Translations under genes and position numbers: made by a program
Notes under the pieces: model-generated
Database searches by the model: none
What the model saw: only the letters and a program-made list of their open reading frames with translations
Told to the model about the DNA's origin: nothing
In this document: positions 47,801 through 55,332 of the stretch, one piece after another
Layout of the letters: each line of letters begins with the position of its first letter
Numbering within the stretch: position 1 is the first letter of the stretch
DNA from: Microbacterium thalli
Lineage (GTDB): Bacteria > Actinomycetota > Actinomycetes > Actinomycetales > Microbacteriaceae
Direction of reading: 5' to 3'
NCBI RefSeq assembly: GCF_028737325.1
Contig: NZ_JAQZCH010000002.1
Coordinates: 248,001-312,000 of the forward strand
Length of the DNA stretch: 64,000 nucleotides

Positions 47801-49800
47801 GCGGCACCCGTGAGCCGCAGCTCGACGAGTACGAGCTCATCGAGTCCCAGGGGCTCACGGTGGCAGTCGTCGGCGTGGTGACGCAGGAGACCGCGTCGCT
47901 CGTCAGCGGCCCCGGGATCGCCGGTCTCGAGTTCGGCGACCCCGTCGAAGCGGTGAACCGTGTGACGGCCGACCTCACCGACGGCGAGGGCGAGCAGGCT
48001 GACGTGATCGTCGCGGTCTACCACGAGGGCGCTGCCGACAACGCCTCCGACGCGAGCCTGGCCGACGCCGTCGCCGACAGTGCGGTGTTCGACCGGATCG
48101 TGAACGAGACCTCCCCCGACGTCGCGGCCATCTTCACCGGGCACACCCACAAGCTGTACGCGTGGTCCGCGCCGATCCCCGGCACGGACCGCACGCGTCC
48201 GGTCGTGCAGACCGGCTCGTACGGTGAGTTCGTGGGCAAGATCGTGCTCTCGGTCGACCCGCGTACGGGAGCGGTCCTGTCGCACACGCAGGAGAACGTC
48301 GGGCAGACCAAGACGCCCGCCGCAGAGCTGATCGCCACCCACCCGCGCGTCGCGGAAGTCAACGAGATCGTCCAGCGCGCGCTGGCGGACTTCGCCGAGG
48401 TCGGCAACCGCCCGGTGGCGACCATCTCCGCCGACATCACGAGCGCGTACTCGGGCGGCGCCTACGTCGACGGCGTCTACGCCGGAGGCAAGCGCGACAA
48501 CCGTGCGGCGGAGTCGTCGCTCGGCAACCTCGTCGCCGAGTCCATCCGCTCCAACCTCGCGAACCTGCCGAACGGCGCACAGATCGGCGTGACGAACTCG
48601 GGAGGACTGCGGGCCGACCTGTTCGACACCCAGGCCGAGTTCGGCGCGAACGCGGTAGCGGGTGTGCCGGACGGCACCATCACGTGGGGTCAGGCATACG
48701 CCGTGCTGCCGTTCAACAACACGATGGCGCTGGTGACGCTCACCGGTGCCGACTTCGTGCGCGTCCTCGAGCAGCAATGGCAGCGCGACAAAGACGGCAA
48801 CGTGCCGTCGCGTCCCTACCTGCAGCTGGGCCTGTCCGACAACGTGAGCTACACGTTCGACGACACCCGCCCGGAGGGCAGCCGGATCACCTCGGTCACG
48901 GTCGACGGACAACCGCTCGATCTCGACGCCGAGTACCGCATCGGTACGCTCTCGTTCCTCGCATCCGGCTCGGGGGACAACTTCCGCGCCTTCGCCGCCG
49001 GCACCGACTACGTCGACACCGGCTTCCTCGACCACGAGGCCTGGATCGAATACCTCGGCGAGCAGCAGCCGGTCGCCCCCTCGTTCACGAAGCACGCCGT
49101 CCGCGTCCAGGGAGTCCCCGAGACCGCGGCTGCGGGCTCGACGCTCGAGCTCACCGTGTCGAACCTCGACATGACGAGCCTCGGCGCGCCCCAGAACGGG
49201 GCGGTGGACGTCTCGCTCGGCGGCGAGGTCATCGCGTCCGCGCCGGTCGCGGGCGGAAGCGCGGTGGTGTCCGTGCCGCTCCCGGCGAACCTCCCCGACG
49301 GCGCCGCCGAGCTCGCCCTCACGACGGATGCCACGGAGACGACGGTCGCCATCCCCGTTCGGATCGGCGAGCCGAGCACCGAGCCGGGGACCGACCCCGG
49401 CACTGGGGCGTGGGCGCAGGTCGAGCTCTCCACGACCCGAGTCGAGCAGGGCGGGTTCGTCGATGTGCGGGTCTCGGGCCTCGAGCCCGGCCAGCAGATC
49501 GGCGCCACGGTGTTCAGCGACCCGATCGTGGTGCGCGGCATCCCGGTGGCGGACGCATCCGGCGTCACCTCCTTCCGGATCGCGATCCCCGCCGACTTCG
49601 CCGTGGGGGCGCACACGCTGCGGATCACGGCGGCCGGTGAGCAGCCGCTGGAGTTCGGACTCACCGTCGTGCGAGCCGGACAGCTCGCGGTGAGCGGCGC
49701 CGAGACGCCGCTGGGTGCCTTGCTGGCCGCGTCGATGCTCCTCGTCGCCGGTGGTGTGTTCGCGGCGACGCGGCGGCGGCCGACGGTCCGCGAGGGCTGA
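44845..49800 (+). CDS. Secreted ExeM/NucH-type nuclease fused to a 5'-nucleotidase
   Basis: 1651 aa from GTG 44845 (GGAGAG upstream; a TTG at 44752 is the distant alternative). Signal peptide with RRPWQRW and an Ala-rich core to about residue 40. Lamin-tail domain at about 45-155, a TDPTEP linker at about 225-252, an OB-like region, then an endonuclease/exonuclease/phosphatase domain (about 522-843: SFNVLNY, GLMEIED, VNHFKSKG, LAGDFNAY, SSDHDPV). A calcineurin-type 5'-nucleotidase follows (about 866-1110: GINDFHGR, SAGDNIGAS, GNHEFDRG, GHTHK) with its C-terminal domain (about 1249-1416, TNSGGLRADL). Two Ig-like modules, LAVSGAE at 1614, a last helix and RRR form a surface anchor. It should degrade extracellular DNA to nucleosides and phosphate. 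Confidence 0.88.
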   Translation: MITADPVAPARRPWQRWTASSAALAMAMGGVSLGAMPATAAVSPDAAVVIDEIYGGGGNSGAPLNRDFIELRNTSDAAVSLDGWSVQYTSAAGGAGSSRWQATSLSGEAIAPGGSLLVGQAFGTNRDLPSFAADVEGTIAMSGTGGKVALVRGTDPIVGATGVAALENVVDVVGWGAATDFAGTAAPATTNSTSVARDADATNTGDNGADFRVGAPTPRGAAPAEPTDPTEPAEPTDPTEPTEPTEPEQPAEPAVVTIADIQGTGGRSPLAGQTVTTEGIVTAHYPTGGYNGYVIQTGGTGGAIDVATHRASDAVFVYSPAAVGEVSLGSTVRVTGVVGDYFGLTQLTVGPGSATAIAAAAPVLPATVAWTTDDAQRQSLESMLIQPQGDFVVADNYNLNRFGELVLATGTEPLRQPTDVARPGSAEAAAVAADNAARRVVLDDGSSTNLGAAGATPPYISTADPIRVGAPVAFDAPVILDYRNNAWKLSPVRYIVAGENRDDDITVENTRTTRPAEVGGDVSVASFNVLNYFTTLGVEDTSCEAYTDREGNGTNVRGGCDQRGAWDAASFERQQEKIVAAINALDASVVGLMEIEDSARLGERADEATASLVAALNAAAGTERWAFVPSSDELPDAAGRDVITNAIIYQPSDVERVGDARALGTESDAGEAFQNARAPIAQAFEPVDGGEPFLFAVNHFKSKGSAGPWAGDADAGDGQGASNESRVRQARSLDAWVERIQGDVESVLLAGDFNAYSQEDPMQVFYESGYVDAGIAFDVTDTSYVFQELSGSLDHVLMNEAAYDRATGADVWNINAGESIFLEYSRYNSFPVDFHEGGPYRSSDHDPVKVGLSAEASAPVEPIDLTLLGINDFHGRIAGITPPKPAVGETKAQPEIPGTVGFAGTIEELRADAPEAILLSAGDNIGASLPASSLAQDAPTIDVLNALELRASAVGNHEFDRGFADLGDRVIPSADFSHLGANVYASGTREPQLDEYELIESQGLTVAVVGVVTQETASLVSGPGIAGLEFGDPVEAVNRVTADLTDGEGEQADVIVAVYHEGAADNASDASLADAVADSAVFDRIVNETSPDVAAIFTGHTHKLYAWSAPIPGTDRTRPVVQTGSYGEFVGKIVLSVDPRTGAVLSHTQENVGQTKTPAAELIATHPRVAEVNEIVQRALADFAEVGNRPVATISADITSAYSGGAYVDGVYAGGKRDNRAAESSLGNLVAESIRSNLANLPNGAQIGVTNSGGLRADLFDTQAEFGANAVAGVPDGTITWGQAYAVLPFNNTMALVTLTGADFVRVLEQQWQRDKDGNVPSRPYLQLGLSDNVSYTFDDTRPEGSRITSVTVDGQPLDLDAEYRIGTLSFLASGSGDNFRAFAAGTDYVDTGFLDHEAWIEYLGEQQPVAPSFTKHAVRVQGVPETAAAGSTLELTVSNLDMTSLGAPQNGAVDVSLGGEVIASAPVAGGSAVVSVPLPANLPDGAAELALTTDATETTVAIPVRIGEPSTEPGTDPGTGAWAQVELSTTRVEQGGFVDVRVSGLEPGQQIGATVFSDPIVVRGIPVADASGVTSFRIAIPADFAVGAHTLRITAAGEQPLEFGLTVVRAGQLAVSGAETPLGALLAASMLLVAGGVFAATRRRPTVREG
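45518..45600 (+). repeat. TDPTEP-type linker repeats in the nuclease gene
   Basis: Tandem ACGGATCCCACGGAGCC and CCACGGAG units encode Thr-Asp/Glu-Pro repeats between the lamin-tail domain and the catalytic part. Such acidic Pro-rich linkers are common in secreted actinobacterial enzymes; repeat number may vary between strains. Confidence 0.8.
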
Positions 49801-49818
49801 GCCCGCGATACGCGAGCA

Positions 49819-49854
49819 GAGTGAGGGCGGTCGGGAAACCGGCCGCCCTCACTC
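49819..49854 (+). terminator. Terminator after the nuclease gene
   Basis: A 16-bp stem with one G-U pair (arms 49819-49834 and 49839-49854) capped by a GAAA tetraloop, 18 nt after the stop codon. No T-tract follows, typical of GC-rich actinobacterial hairpin terminators. Confidence 0.7.
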
Positions 49855-49901
49855 GTCGCCGTCCTGCCCGCTCGCCCAGGCGATGCACCGCTTCGGCTTC
49901 G

Positions 49902-49907
49902 TAGAGT
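49902..49907 (+). promoter_or_regulatory. -10 hexamer for leaderless alpha/beta hydrolase
   Basis: TAGAGT, 6 nt before ATG 49914. Confidence 0.6.
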
Positions 49908-49913
49908 GGGGGC

Positions 49914-50651
49914 ATGACCGCTCAGGTGGTGCTCGTCCACGGCATCCGGACGTCCGCGACCATGTGGCGCGCGCAGGTTGCACATCTGCGTGACCGTGAC
50001 GTCGCCGTGAACGCTGTGGACCTGCCGGGTCACGGGACGCGGATGTCCGAGACGTTCACCCTCGACGGGGCGTTCGCCACGATCGACGACGCCGTGCGCG
50101 GTGCCGCCGAACGCGGGCCGGTGCTGCTGGTCGGGCATTCGATGGGTGGGCTGCTCAGCACCGCGTACGTCGGCAACGAGGAGCGTCCGCCGGTGTCCGC
50201 GTTCATCGCGGCATCCTGCACGGCGATCCCTCGAGGGTTCGGTCTCGCGGTCTACCGCGCGCTCGCGCTCGGCTTCGACCGCCTGCCCGGACGCGGACAG
50301 CGCATCACCGACTGGGTGCTCGACCGGACGCTCCCGGTCGAGACCCGCCCCGACTTCGGCGCCGGCGGCTATGCGTACGACGCACAGGATGCCGCGCTCG
50401 CGAGCCTGTCGGTCCTCGACCTCCTCGCGGCACTGCGCCGCATCGACGTGCCGACGTGGTTCGTGAACGGCCAGTACGACCAGCTGCGGGTCAACGAGCG
50501 ACTGTTCTCACAGCTGGCGCCGGCGGCGGAGTTGATCGTCGTCCCACGAACGAGCCACCTGGTCACTGCGATGCGGCCGCGGGTCTTTAACGCCGTGCTC
50601 GATCTGGCGCTTGCCAGGATGGCCGATACCGGATCCCGCGACGCGACCTGA
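49914..50651 (+). CDS. Alpha/beta hydrolase (MhpC/esterase-like)
   Basis: 245 aa. VLVHGIRTSATMWRAQVAHL (oxyanion region), LLVGHSMGGLLST (nucleophile), an acidic residue in WFVNGQYDQLRV and a His in VPRTSHLVTAMRP. A small cap near 130-170. No signal peptide. Substrate unknown. The TGA at 50649-50651 abuts TAGACT of the rpsT promoter. Confidence 0.85.
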   Translation: MTAQVVLVHGIRTSATMWRAQVAHLRDRDVAVNAVDLPGHGTRMSETFTLDGAFATIDDAVRGAAERGPVLLVGHSMGGLLSTAYVGNEERPPVSAFIAASCTAIPRGFGLAVYRALALGFDRLPGRGQRITDWVLDRTLPVETRPDFGAGGYAYDAQDAALASLSVLDLLAALRRIDVPTWFVNGQYDQLRVNERLFSQLAPAAELIVVPRTSHLVTAMRPRVFNAVLDLALARMADTGSRDAT

Positions 50652-50657
50652 TAGACT
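50652..50657 (+). promoter_or_regulatory. -10 hexamer for rpsT
   Basis: TAGACT begins right after the TGA of the preceding gene. The start codon GTG 50769 is 111 nt further on, so rpsT has a long leader, unlike most genes here. Confidence 0.5.
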
Positions 50658-50664
50658 CGGAATT

Positions 50665-50768
50665 CGGCTTGCCGTGTGGGTTCCTCCCTCACACGACCGC
50701 CGTGTGGCACCCCTCTACTGCCGCCCGGCACATCCACCGAAAAACTCCGAACGAAAGATACGTCGAAC
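50665..50768 (+). ncRNA. Structured 5' leader of rpsT
   Basis: The leader has a direct repeat GCCGTGTGG at 50671-50679 and 50699-50707, with a complementary CACACG at 50690-50695 between them. CACACG can pair with the upstream copy or, with a 5-nt loop, with the downstream copy CGTGTG (50701-50706), but not both. This is a possible cis-regulatory switch; S20 synthesis is known to be translationally autoregulated in E. coli. Confidence 0.4.
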
Positions 50769-51029
50769 GTGGCGAACATCAAGTCGCAGATCAAGCGCAA
50801 CAAGACCAACGAGAAGGCGCGCGAGCGCAACAAGGCGATCAAGAGCGCGCTGAGGACCGAGGTGCGTCGCACCCGCGAGGCCATCGCCGCTGGCGACAAG
50901 GCCGCCGCTGAGAAGGCTCTGGCGACCGCGTCGAAGAAGCTCGACAAGGCCGTCAGCAAGGGCGTCATCCACGAGAACCAGGCTGCGAACCGCAAGTCGG
51001 CCATCGCCAAGAAGGTCGCCGCTCTCTGA
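50769..51029 (+). CDS. rpsT: 30S ribosomal protein S20
   Basis: 86 aa, Lys/Arg/Ala-rich three-helix protein. [33 protein letters not shown] is the classic S20 start; it binds the 5' domain of 16S rRNA early in assembly. GTG 50769 gives that conserved N-terminus (GAAAG about 14 nt upstream is weak); the longer in-frame ORF to 50676 covers the leader. A clean terminator follows the stop. Confidence 0.96.
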   Translation: MANIKSQIKRNKTNEKARERNKAIKSALRTEVRRTREAIAAGDKAAAEKALATASKKLDKAVSKGVIHENQAANRKSAIAKKVAAL

Positions 51030-51042
51030 GCCGTCGCTTTCC

Positions 51043-51073
51043 GAAGGCCCGTCCCGTTCCGGGGCGGGCCTTC
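51043..51073 (+). terminator. Intrinsic terminator after rpsT
   Basis: A 14-bp stem (one G-U; arms 51043-51056 and 51060-51073, GAAGGCCCG/CGGGCCTTC) and a 3-nt loop, followed by TTCGTTG. It begins 14 nt after the stop. Confidence 0.85.
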
Positions 51074-51124
51074 TTCGTTGCTGCTGCGATGCCACGCCTC
51101 GGTGGCGGCGCGCCCGCGGTGGCG

Positions 51125-52165
51125 TCAGGACCCGTACGGCGCGCGGGTCGCGATGACCGTGACGAGACGCTCGACCGCGAAAACCGGGTCGCGAGAGGCG
51201 CCCTTCACTTCGGCGTCGGCGCGGGCAGCAGCCTGGATGGCGGTGGCGAGAGCGGACTCGGTCCATCCGACGAGGTCGCGCTTGGCCCGGTCGACCTGCC
51301 AGTCCTTCATGCCGAGACGTGCTGCGAGGGCCGACGACGACTCGCGGGTTCCGGCGACGCGTGCCATCGTGCGCAGCTTCGACGCGATCGCCGCGACGAG
51401 CGGCACCGGGTCGGCCCCGCTCGAGAGCGCATGGCGCAGCGTGAGCAGGGCCTCGCCGTAGCGCCCGGCGATGGCCGTGTCGGCGACGGCGAACGCTGTG
51501 GTCTCGACCCGACCGCCGTAGTAGCGCTCGACGACCTGATCACCGATGTCGCCGGGGACGTCGGAGATGAGCTGCTGGCACGCGGCGGCGAGCTCGGTGA
51601 GATCGTCAGCGAACGCCGAGACGAGTGTGCGCAGCGCCGAGGGCGCGATGCGCTTGCCCGCGGACGAGAACTCCCCCGCGGCGAAATCGAATCTGTCGGA
51701 GTCACGCTTGATCGCCGGCACGGCGATCTCCACGCCACCGCCCGTTCCGGCGCGGATCGCGTCGAGGAGCTTCTTGCCGCGGACGCTGGCGCCGGTGTGC
51801 CGGAGCACGACGGTCGCTCCGTCCTGCGGGTTCTCGAGGTACGCCAGCGCCTCGGTGAGGAAGGCGTCGGAGCACTTCTCGACGCCGGCGACGCGGACCA
51901 GGCGGGGCTCGCCGAACAGCGACGGCGACGCCATGCCGAGAAGCGTGCCTGCGGCGTAGTCGTCGGCGCGGACGTCGGACACCTCGAGGCTCGGGTCTTC
52001 CGCCTTGAGGTAGTCGCGGAGGCCGGCGATCGCCCGCTCGGCGCACACCTCTTCGGGACCGGCGACGAGCACGATCGGAGCAGGCTCGGGTGACCGCCAC
52101 GACAGCTGCCGGATGGCCGACTTCGCAGTGCCACGGGCGGCAGGACGTCGGGTACTCGGCGGCAT
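51125..52165 (-). CDS. holA: DNA polymerase III subunit delta
   Basis: 346 aa. The beta-clamp-wrench region near 55-75 (SLFGEPRLVRVAGVEK) and the AAA-like body with LVGWTESALATAIQAAARADAEVKG are typical of HolA. Delta opens the sliding clamp in the clamp loader. ATG 52165 lies 6 nt after TAGGCT, so leaderless. Unlike in most genomes it is not in one operon with comEC here: 62 nt separate it from the comEC stop. Confidence 0.92.
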   Translation of the reverse strand: MPPSTRRPAARGTAKSAIRQLSWRSPEPAPIVLVAGPEEVCAERAIAGLRDYLKAEDPSLEVSDVRADDYAAGTLLGMASPSLFGEPRLVRVAGVEKCSDAFLTEALAYLENPQDGATVVLRHTGASVRGKKLLDAIRAGTGGGVEIAVPAIKRDSDRFDFAAGEFSSAGKRIAPSALRTLVSAFADDLTELAAACQQLISDVPGDIGDQVVERYYGGRVETTAFAVADTAIAGRYGEALLTLRHALSSGADPVPLVAAIASKLRTMARVAGTRESSSALAARLGMKDWQVDRAKRDLVGWTESALATAIQAAARADAEVKGASRDPVFAVERLVTVIATRAPYGS

Positions 52166-52171
52166 GTTCCC

Positions 52172-52177
52172 AGCCTA
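52172..52177 (-). promoter_or_regulatory. -10 hexamer for leaderless holA
   Basis: TAGGCT on the minus strand, 6 nt before ATG 52165. Confidence 0.6.
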
Positions 52178-52227
52178 ATCGGCACCGGTGACATCGCCTG
52201 CCGACGGCGTCACCCGGCCCACTGGAC

Positions 52228-54543
52228 TCAGCCGGGACGCTGGCGCCAGAGCTCGAGCCCGCGCTGCGTCTCCGCGACGGCAGCGGCCCCCGAGCGGTCG
52301 GTCCGGACGACCGCGGCGCCGGTGCCGACGAGGACGTCGAGGATCTCGGCCCGTGGATGGCCGTAGTCGTTATCGCCGACACTGATCAGCGCGATGCGCG
52401 CGGTGATGCGTTGATAGAGCCCCGCGGACTGATCCGCACTGCCGTGGTGGGCGACCTTCACGACGTCGAAACTGCCCCTCACCGCAGGTGAGAGCGCGAC
52501 CTGAGGCGTTTCCGAGAGGTCGCCGAGCAGAATCGAGCGCGGGATGCCGCCGCCCTCGATCGTCAGGACGACGCTCGCGTCGTTGCCGGGCGGGTACGCG
52601 ACCCCGCTGCTGCGCGGCCAGAGCACACGCCATCGCGCATCGCCGAGCACCCCCGACATCCCGGACGACGCCGTCTGCGTCGCCGCCCCTGCGCCGACGA
52701 GGTCGCTGAGGAGCGCCTCGTCGGCGGGTTCTCCGACCGGTCCGTGCACGACGGTCTCCACCCGTCCGCGCACGGCCGCGACTCCTCCGCTGTGGTCCAG
52801 GTCGAAGTGAGTCAGCACCAACAGGTCGAGCCGCTCCACTCCGAACAGCTCGAGGCACGCCGCGAGCGCTTCCGGGTCGGGGCCGGTGTCGACGAGGGCC
52901 GTCCGTTCGGCCGAACGCAGCAACAGCGCGTCGCCCTGCCCCACGTCGCAGATCGCGATCGACCAGTCCCCGGGAACGCCCCCGCGCTGAATCGGCCCCG
53001 CGAGCACGAAGACCCCGCTCCCGACGCCGGCCGCGGCGGCGAGGACACCTGTTGCGAGGCGTCTGAGGAGCCGCGGAGCGCGCGGTATCAGCGCGATGAG
53101 CACGGCAGCGCTGAGAGCGAGGGCGGCCGCGGCGCCGGGTAGGTCGGCGATCCAGGGCACTGCATTGCCCGGGAGGACCGAGACGAGCCCCGCCGTCGCG
53201 GCGATCCACGCGCACGGTAGCCAGGCGAGCGCAGCGAAGCCCGATGCGAGCATGGGCACCCCCACCGACAGGCACGCGGCGAGCCCGGCGATCGTGGCGA
53301 GCGGCGCCGCAGGAGCGGTCAGCACATTCGCGAGCACCGCGTAGACCGGAAGCCGAGGATCGATCAGCACGATGAGCGGCGTGCAGGCCAGCTGCGCCGC
53401 GAGCGGCACCGCAACGGCCAGCGCGAGCGGGCGCGGCATGACCCGAGCGAGCGTGTCGCCGACAGGGCCGGCTGCGAGCAACAGGGCGCCCGTCGCCGCG
53501 GCCGACAACGCGAAGCCCAGGCTGCCGGCGAGCCAGGGATCGGCCACGAGGCAGGCGACGATGGCGAGGGAGAGGACGGAGACCCCTGCTCCCGCCCGAC
53601 CCAGCAGCACCGCGAGCATCGCGATCGCGGCCATCGCCGCGGCCCGGACGACACTCGGCTCGGGTGAGACAAGCAGCACGAAGCCGACGAGGACGACCAG
53701 CCCCGCCGCAACCCGCCACCCGCGACGGAGCCCCAGCCCGGCGGCAGCGACGAAGGCGACGCCGACCACCAGGGCGCAGTTCGCGCCGGAGACGGCCGTG
53801 AGGTGAGAGAGCGATGCGGTCTTCATCTGCGCGTCCAGCTCGTCGGTCACCGCGGAGGTCTCGCCCACGGCCAGTCCGGCGATGAGGCCGGCACCGGGCT
53901 GCGGCAGCGTGTGCGACTGCGAGACGAGCGCGGATCGCAGACCCGCCGCCACGGCGAGGATGCCGGCCGGAGGGGCGCGCAGCTGCGGCGGCGGGCCGGC
54001 ATCCACGACCAGGACGGCACGCTCTCCGGGTTCCGCGGGAAACGCCGAGCCGGTGACACGAATGGTTGCGCCCATATCGAGCCCGGTGGGCCTTTCCGCC
54101 GCGCGCACCACCACCGGTATCGACGCGTGCGAGGTCTCCTCCGCCGCTCCGATGCGGCTCGTGACGGCATCGAACCGCCATCCGGTGGGCGAACGCTCCA
54201 CCTTCCCGGTCACGGTGGCATCCACCACGATCGACCGTCCGCCCGAGATGGGTAGGCTCACCGCCCGCTCGCGATCGGGATGCGCCACCGCGACATGGCC
54301 GGCGCTCGCGGCGGCGAATGCGCTCGCGATAGCGGCGATCGCGAGAACGGGGACGAGACGGCCATCATGAACGCGTCGTCGAGCGCCGAGCAGCGCCACG
54401 ACAAGCGCGAATGCGCTCCCCCACAGAGCCGCAGCCCCGACAGCCGCGAGACCGGGGTATCGGGTCGCGACCAACGCCGCCGCCCACGTGACCCCGGCGA
54501 CCGGGAGCAACCGCAGATCGCGGCGGTGGGTCCGCCCACTCAC
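52228..54543 (-). CDS. comEC: ComEC/Rec2 family DNA-uptake channel
   Basis: 771 aa polytopic protein. N-terminal helices, a DUF4131/OB-like segment (about 90-190), the Competence channel domain (about 210-480; LTAVSGANCALVVGVAF) and a C-terminal metallo-beta-lactamase-like domain (about 510-770) with DVGQGDALLLRS, THFDLDHSGG and VAHHGSADQS. It is the membrane channel for ssDNA during transformation. GTG 54543 overlaps the comEA TGA as GTGA. Both genes are intact, but the pilus genes needed for competence are not in this window. Confidence 0.9.
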   Translation of the reverse strand: MSGRTHRRDLRLLPVAGVTWAAALVATRYPGLAAVGAAALWGSAFALVVALLGARRRVHDGRLVPVLAIAAIASAFAAASAGHVAVAHPDRERAVSLPISGGRSIVVDATVTGKVERSPTGWRFDAVTSRIGAAEETSHASIPVVVRAAERPTGLDMGATIRVTGSAFPAEPGERAVLVVDAGPPPQLRAPPAGILAVAAGLRSALVSQSHTLPQPGAGLIAGLAVGETSAVTDELDAQMKTASLSHLTAVSGANCALVVGVAFVAAAGLGLRRGWRVAAGLVVLVGFVLLVSPEPSVVRAAAMAAIAMLAVLLGRAGAGVSVLSLAIVACLVADPWLAGSLGFALSAAATGALLLAAGPVGDTLARVMPRPLALAVAVPLAAQLACTPLIVLIDPRLPVYAVLANVLTAPAAPLATIAGLAACLSVGVPMLASGFAALAWLPCAWIAATAGLVSVLPGNAVPWIADLPGAAAALALSAAVLIALIPRAPRLLRRLATGVLAAAAGVGSGVFVLAGPIQRGGVPGDWSIAICDVGQGDALLLRSAERTALVDTGPDPEALAACLELFGVERLDLLVLTHFDLDHSGGVAAVRGRVETVVHGPVGEPADEALLSDLVGAGAATQTASSGMSGVLGDARWRVLWPRSSGVAYPPGNDASVVLTIEGGGIPRSILLGDLSETPQVALSPAVRGSFDVVKVAHHGSADQSAGLYQRITARIALISVGDNDYGHPRAEILDVLVGTGAAVVRTDRSGAAAVAETQRGLELWRQRPG

Positions 54544-55148
54544 ACGGTCACCTGGTCGCGGAGCGCCTCGATCATCTTCTCGCCGATCCCCGAGACCGCG
54601 AGCAGATCCTCGACACTCGTGAAACGACCGTTCTCCTCGCGCCAGGCGATGATGCGCTCGGCCAGCGCCGGCCCCACCCGCGGCAACGTGTCGAGCGCTG
54701 CGGCATCCGCGGTGTTCAGGTTCACCGGGCCATTCGCGCCCGCGCCGCCCCCGCTGCTCGATTCGTCGGGTGACGCGGGCGGTGGCGCCTCCCCGGCGGC
54801 CGGCACATAGAGCTGCTCACCGTCAGTGACCATCCGGGCCAGATTCACCCCCGCCGGGTCAGCGGCGTCGGTGAGCCCGCCCGCCGCCGCCACCGCGTCG
54901 ACCACGCGTGCGTCCACGTCGAGGCGGTACAGACCGGGGTTCACGACCGCACCGTGGACGTGCACATAGACGGATGCCGGCTCCGCGACGACACCCGGTG
55001 ATGCTGCCGGTGTCACCAGCTCGACCGGCGCTGCGACCGAGCGGAACATGCCGATCGCAACCGTTGCGCCGGCCGCCGCGAGGACGAGAACGATGACGGC
55101 GCCGACGCCGAGGCGGCGCCGTGCGGCCAAAGAATCACGACCTGTCAC
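54540..55148 (-). CDS. comEA: ComEA family DNA-binding protein
   Basis: 202 aa. One N-terminal helix (about 15-37), an SLBB domain (YVHVHGAVVNPGLYRL, about 75-125), a linker and a C-terminal helix-hairpin-helix pair (VNLNTADAAALDTLPRVGPALAERI). ComEA binds incoming dsDNA at the outer face and passes it to ComEC, its co-translated neighbour. GTG 55148 follows TAGCCT by 6 nt. Confidence 0.92.
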   Translation of the reverse strand: MTGRDSLAARRRLGVGAVIVLVLAAAGATVAIGMFRSVAAPVELVTPAASPGVVAEPASVYVHVHGAVVNPGLYRLDVDARVVDAVAAAGGLTDAADPAGVNLARMVTDGEQLYVPAAGEAPPPASPDESSSGGGAGANGPVNLNTADAAALDTLPRVGPALAERIIAWREENGRFTSVEDLLAVSGIGEKMIEALRDQVTV

Positions 55149-55154
55149 GCCGTC

Positions 55155-55160
55155 AGGCTA
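55155..55160 (-). promoter_or_regulatory. -10 hexamer for leaderless comEA-comEC
   Basis: TAGCCT on the minus strand, 6 nt before GTG 55148. Confidence 0.6.
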
Positions 55161-55289
55161 AGGATGCCGCGGAGGGCCGGAGGGACACGGCCCCGGGGGC
55201 TGGGGAGAGGGCGGCGGCACGCGGGATCGGGGAGGACGCAAGAATGCGAACCCACGCGACCGGCCGGGGAGGACCCCCGCCGGGACGAC

Positions 55290-55324
55290 GAGGGGCCCGG
55301 TCCGCGCGGCAGACCGGGCCCCTC
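55290..55324 (-). terminator. Terminator after leuS
   Basis: A 13-bp perfect stem (55290-55302 with 55312-55324, GAGGGGCCCGGTC) and a 9-nt loop, 8 nt downstream of the leuS stop. It separates leuS from the comEA promoter; the rest of 55149-55332 shows nothing else. Confidence 0.75.
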
Positions 55325-55332
55325 GATGCCGA

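Noticed and set aside
47368..49614. 748-codon minus-strand ORF opposite the nuclease/nucleotidase gene
   Set aside because: Antisense frame lacking stops because of GC bias; the plus frame holds intact catalytic motifs.
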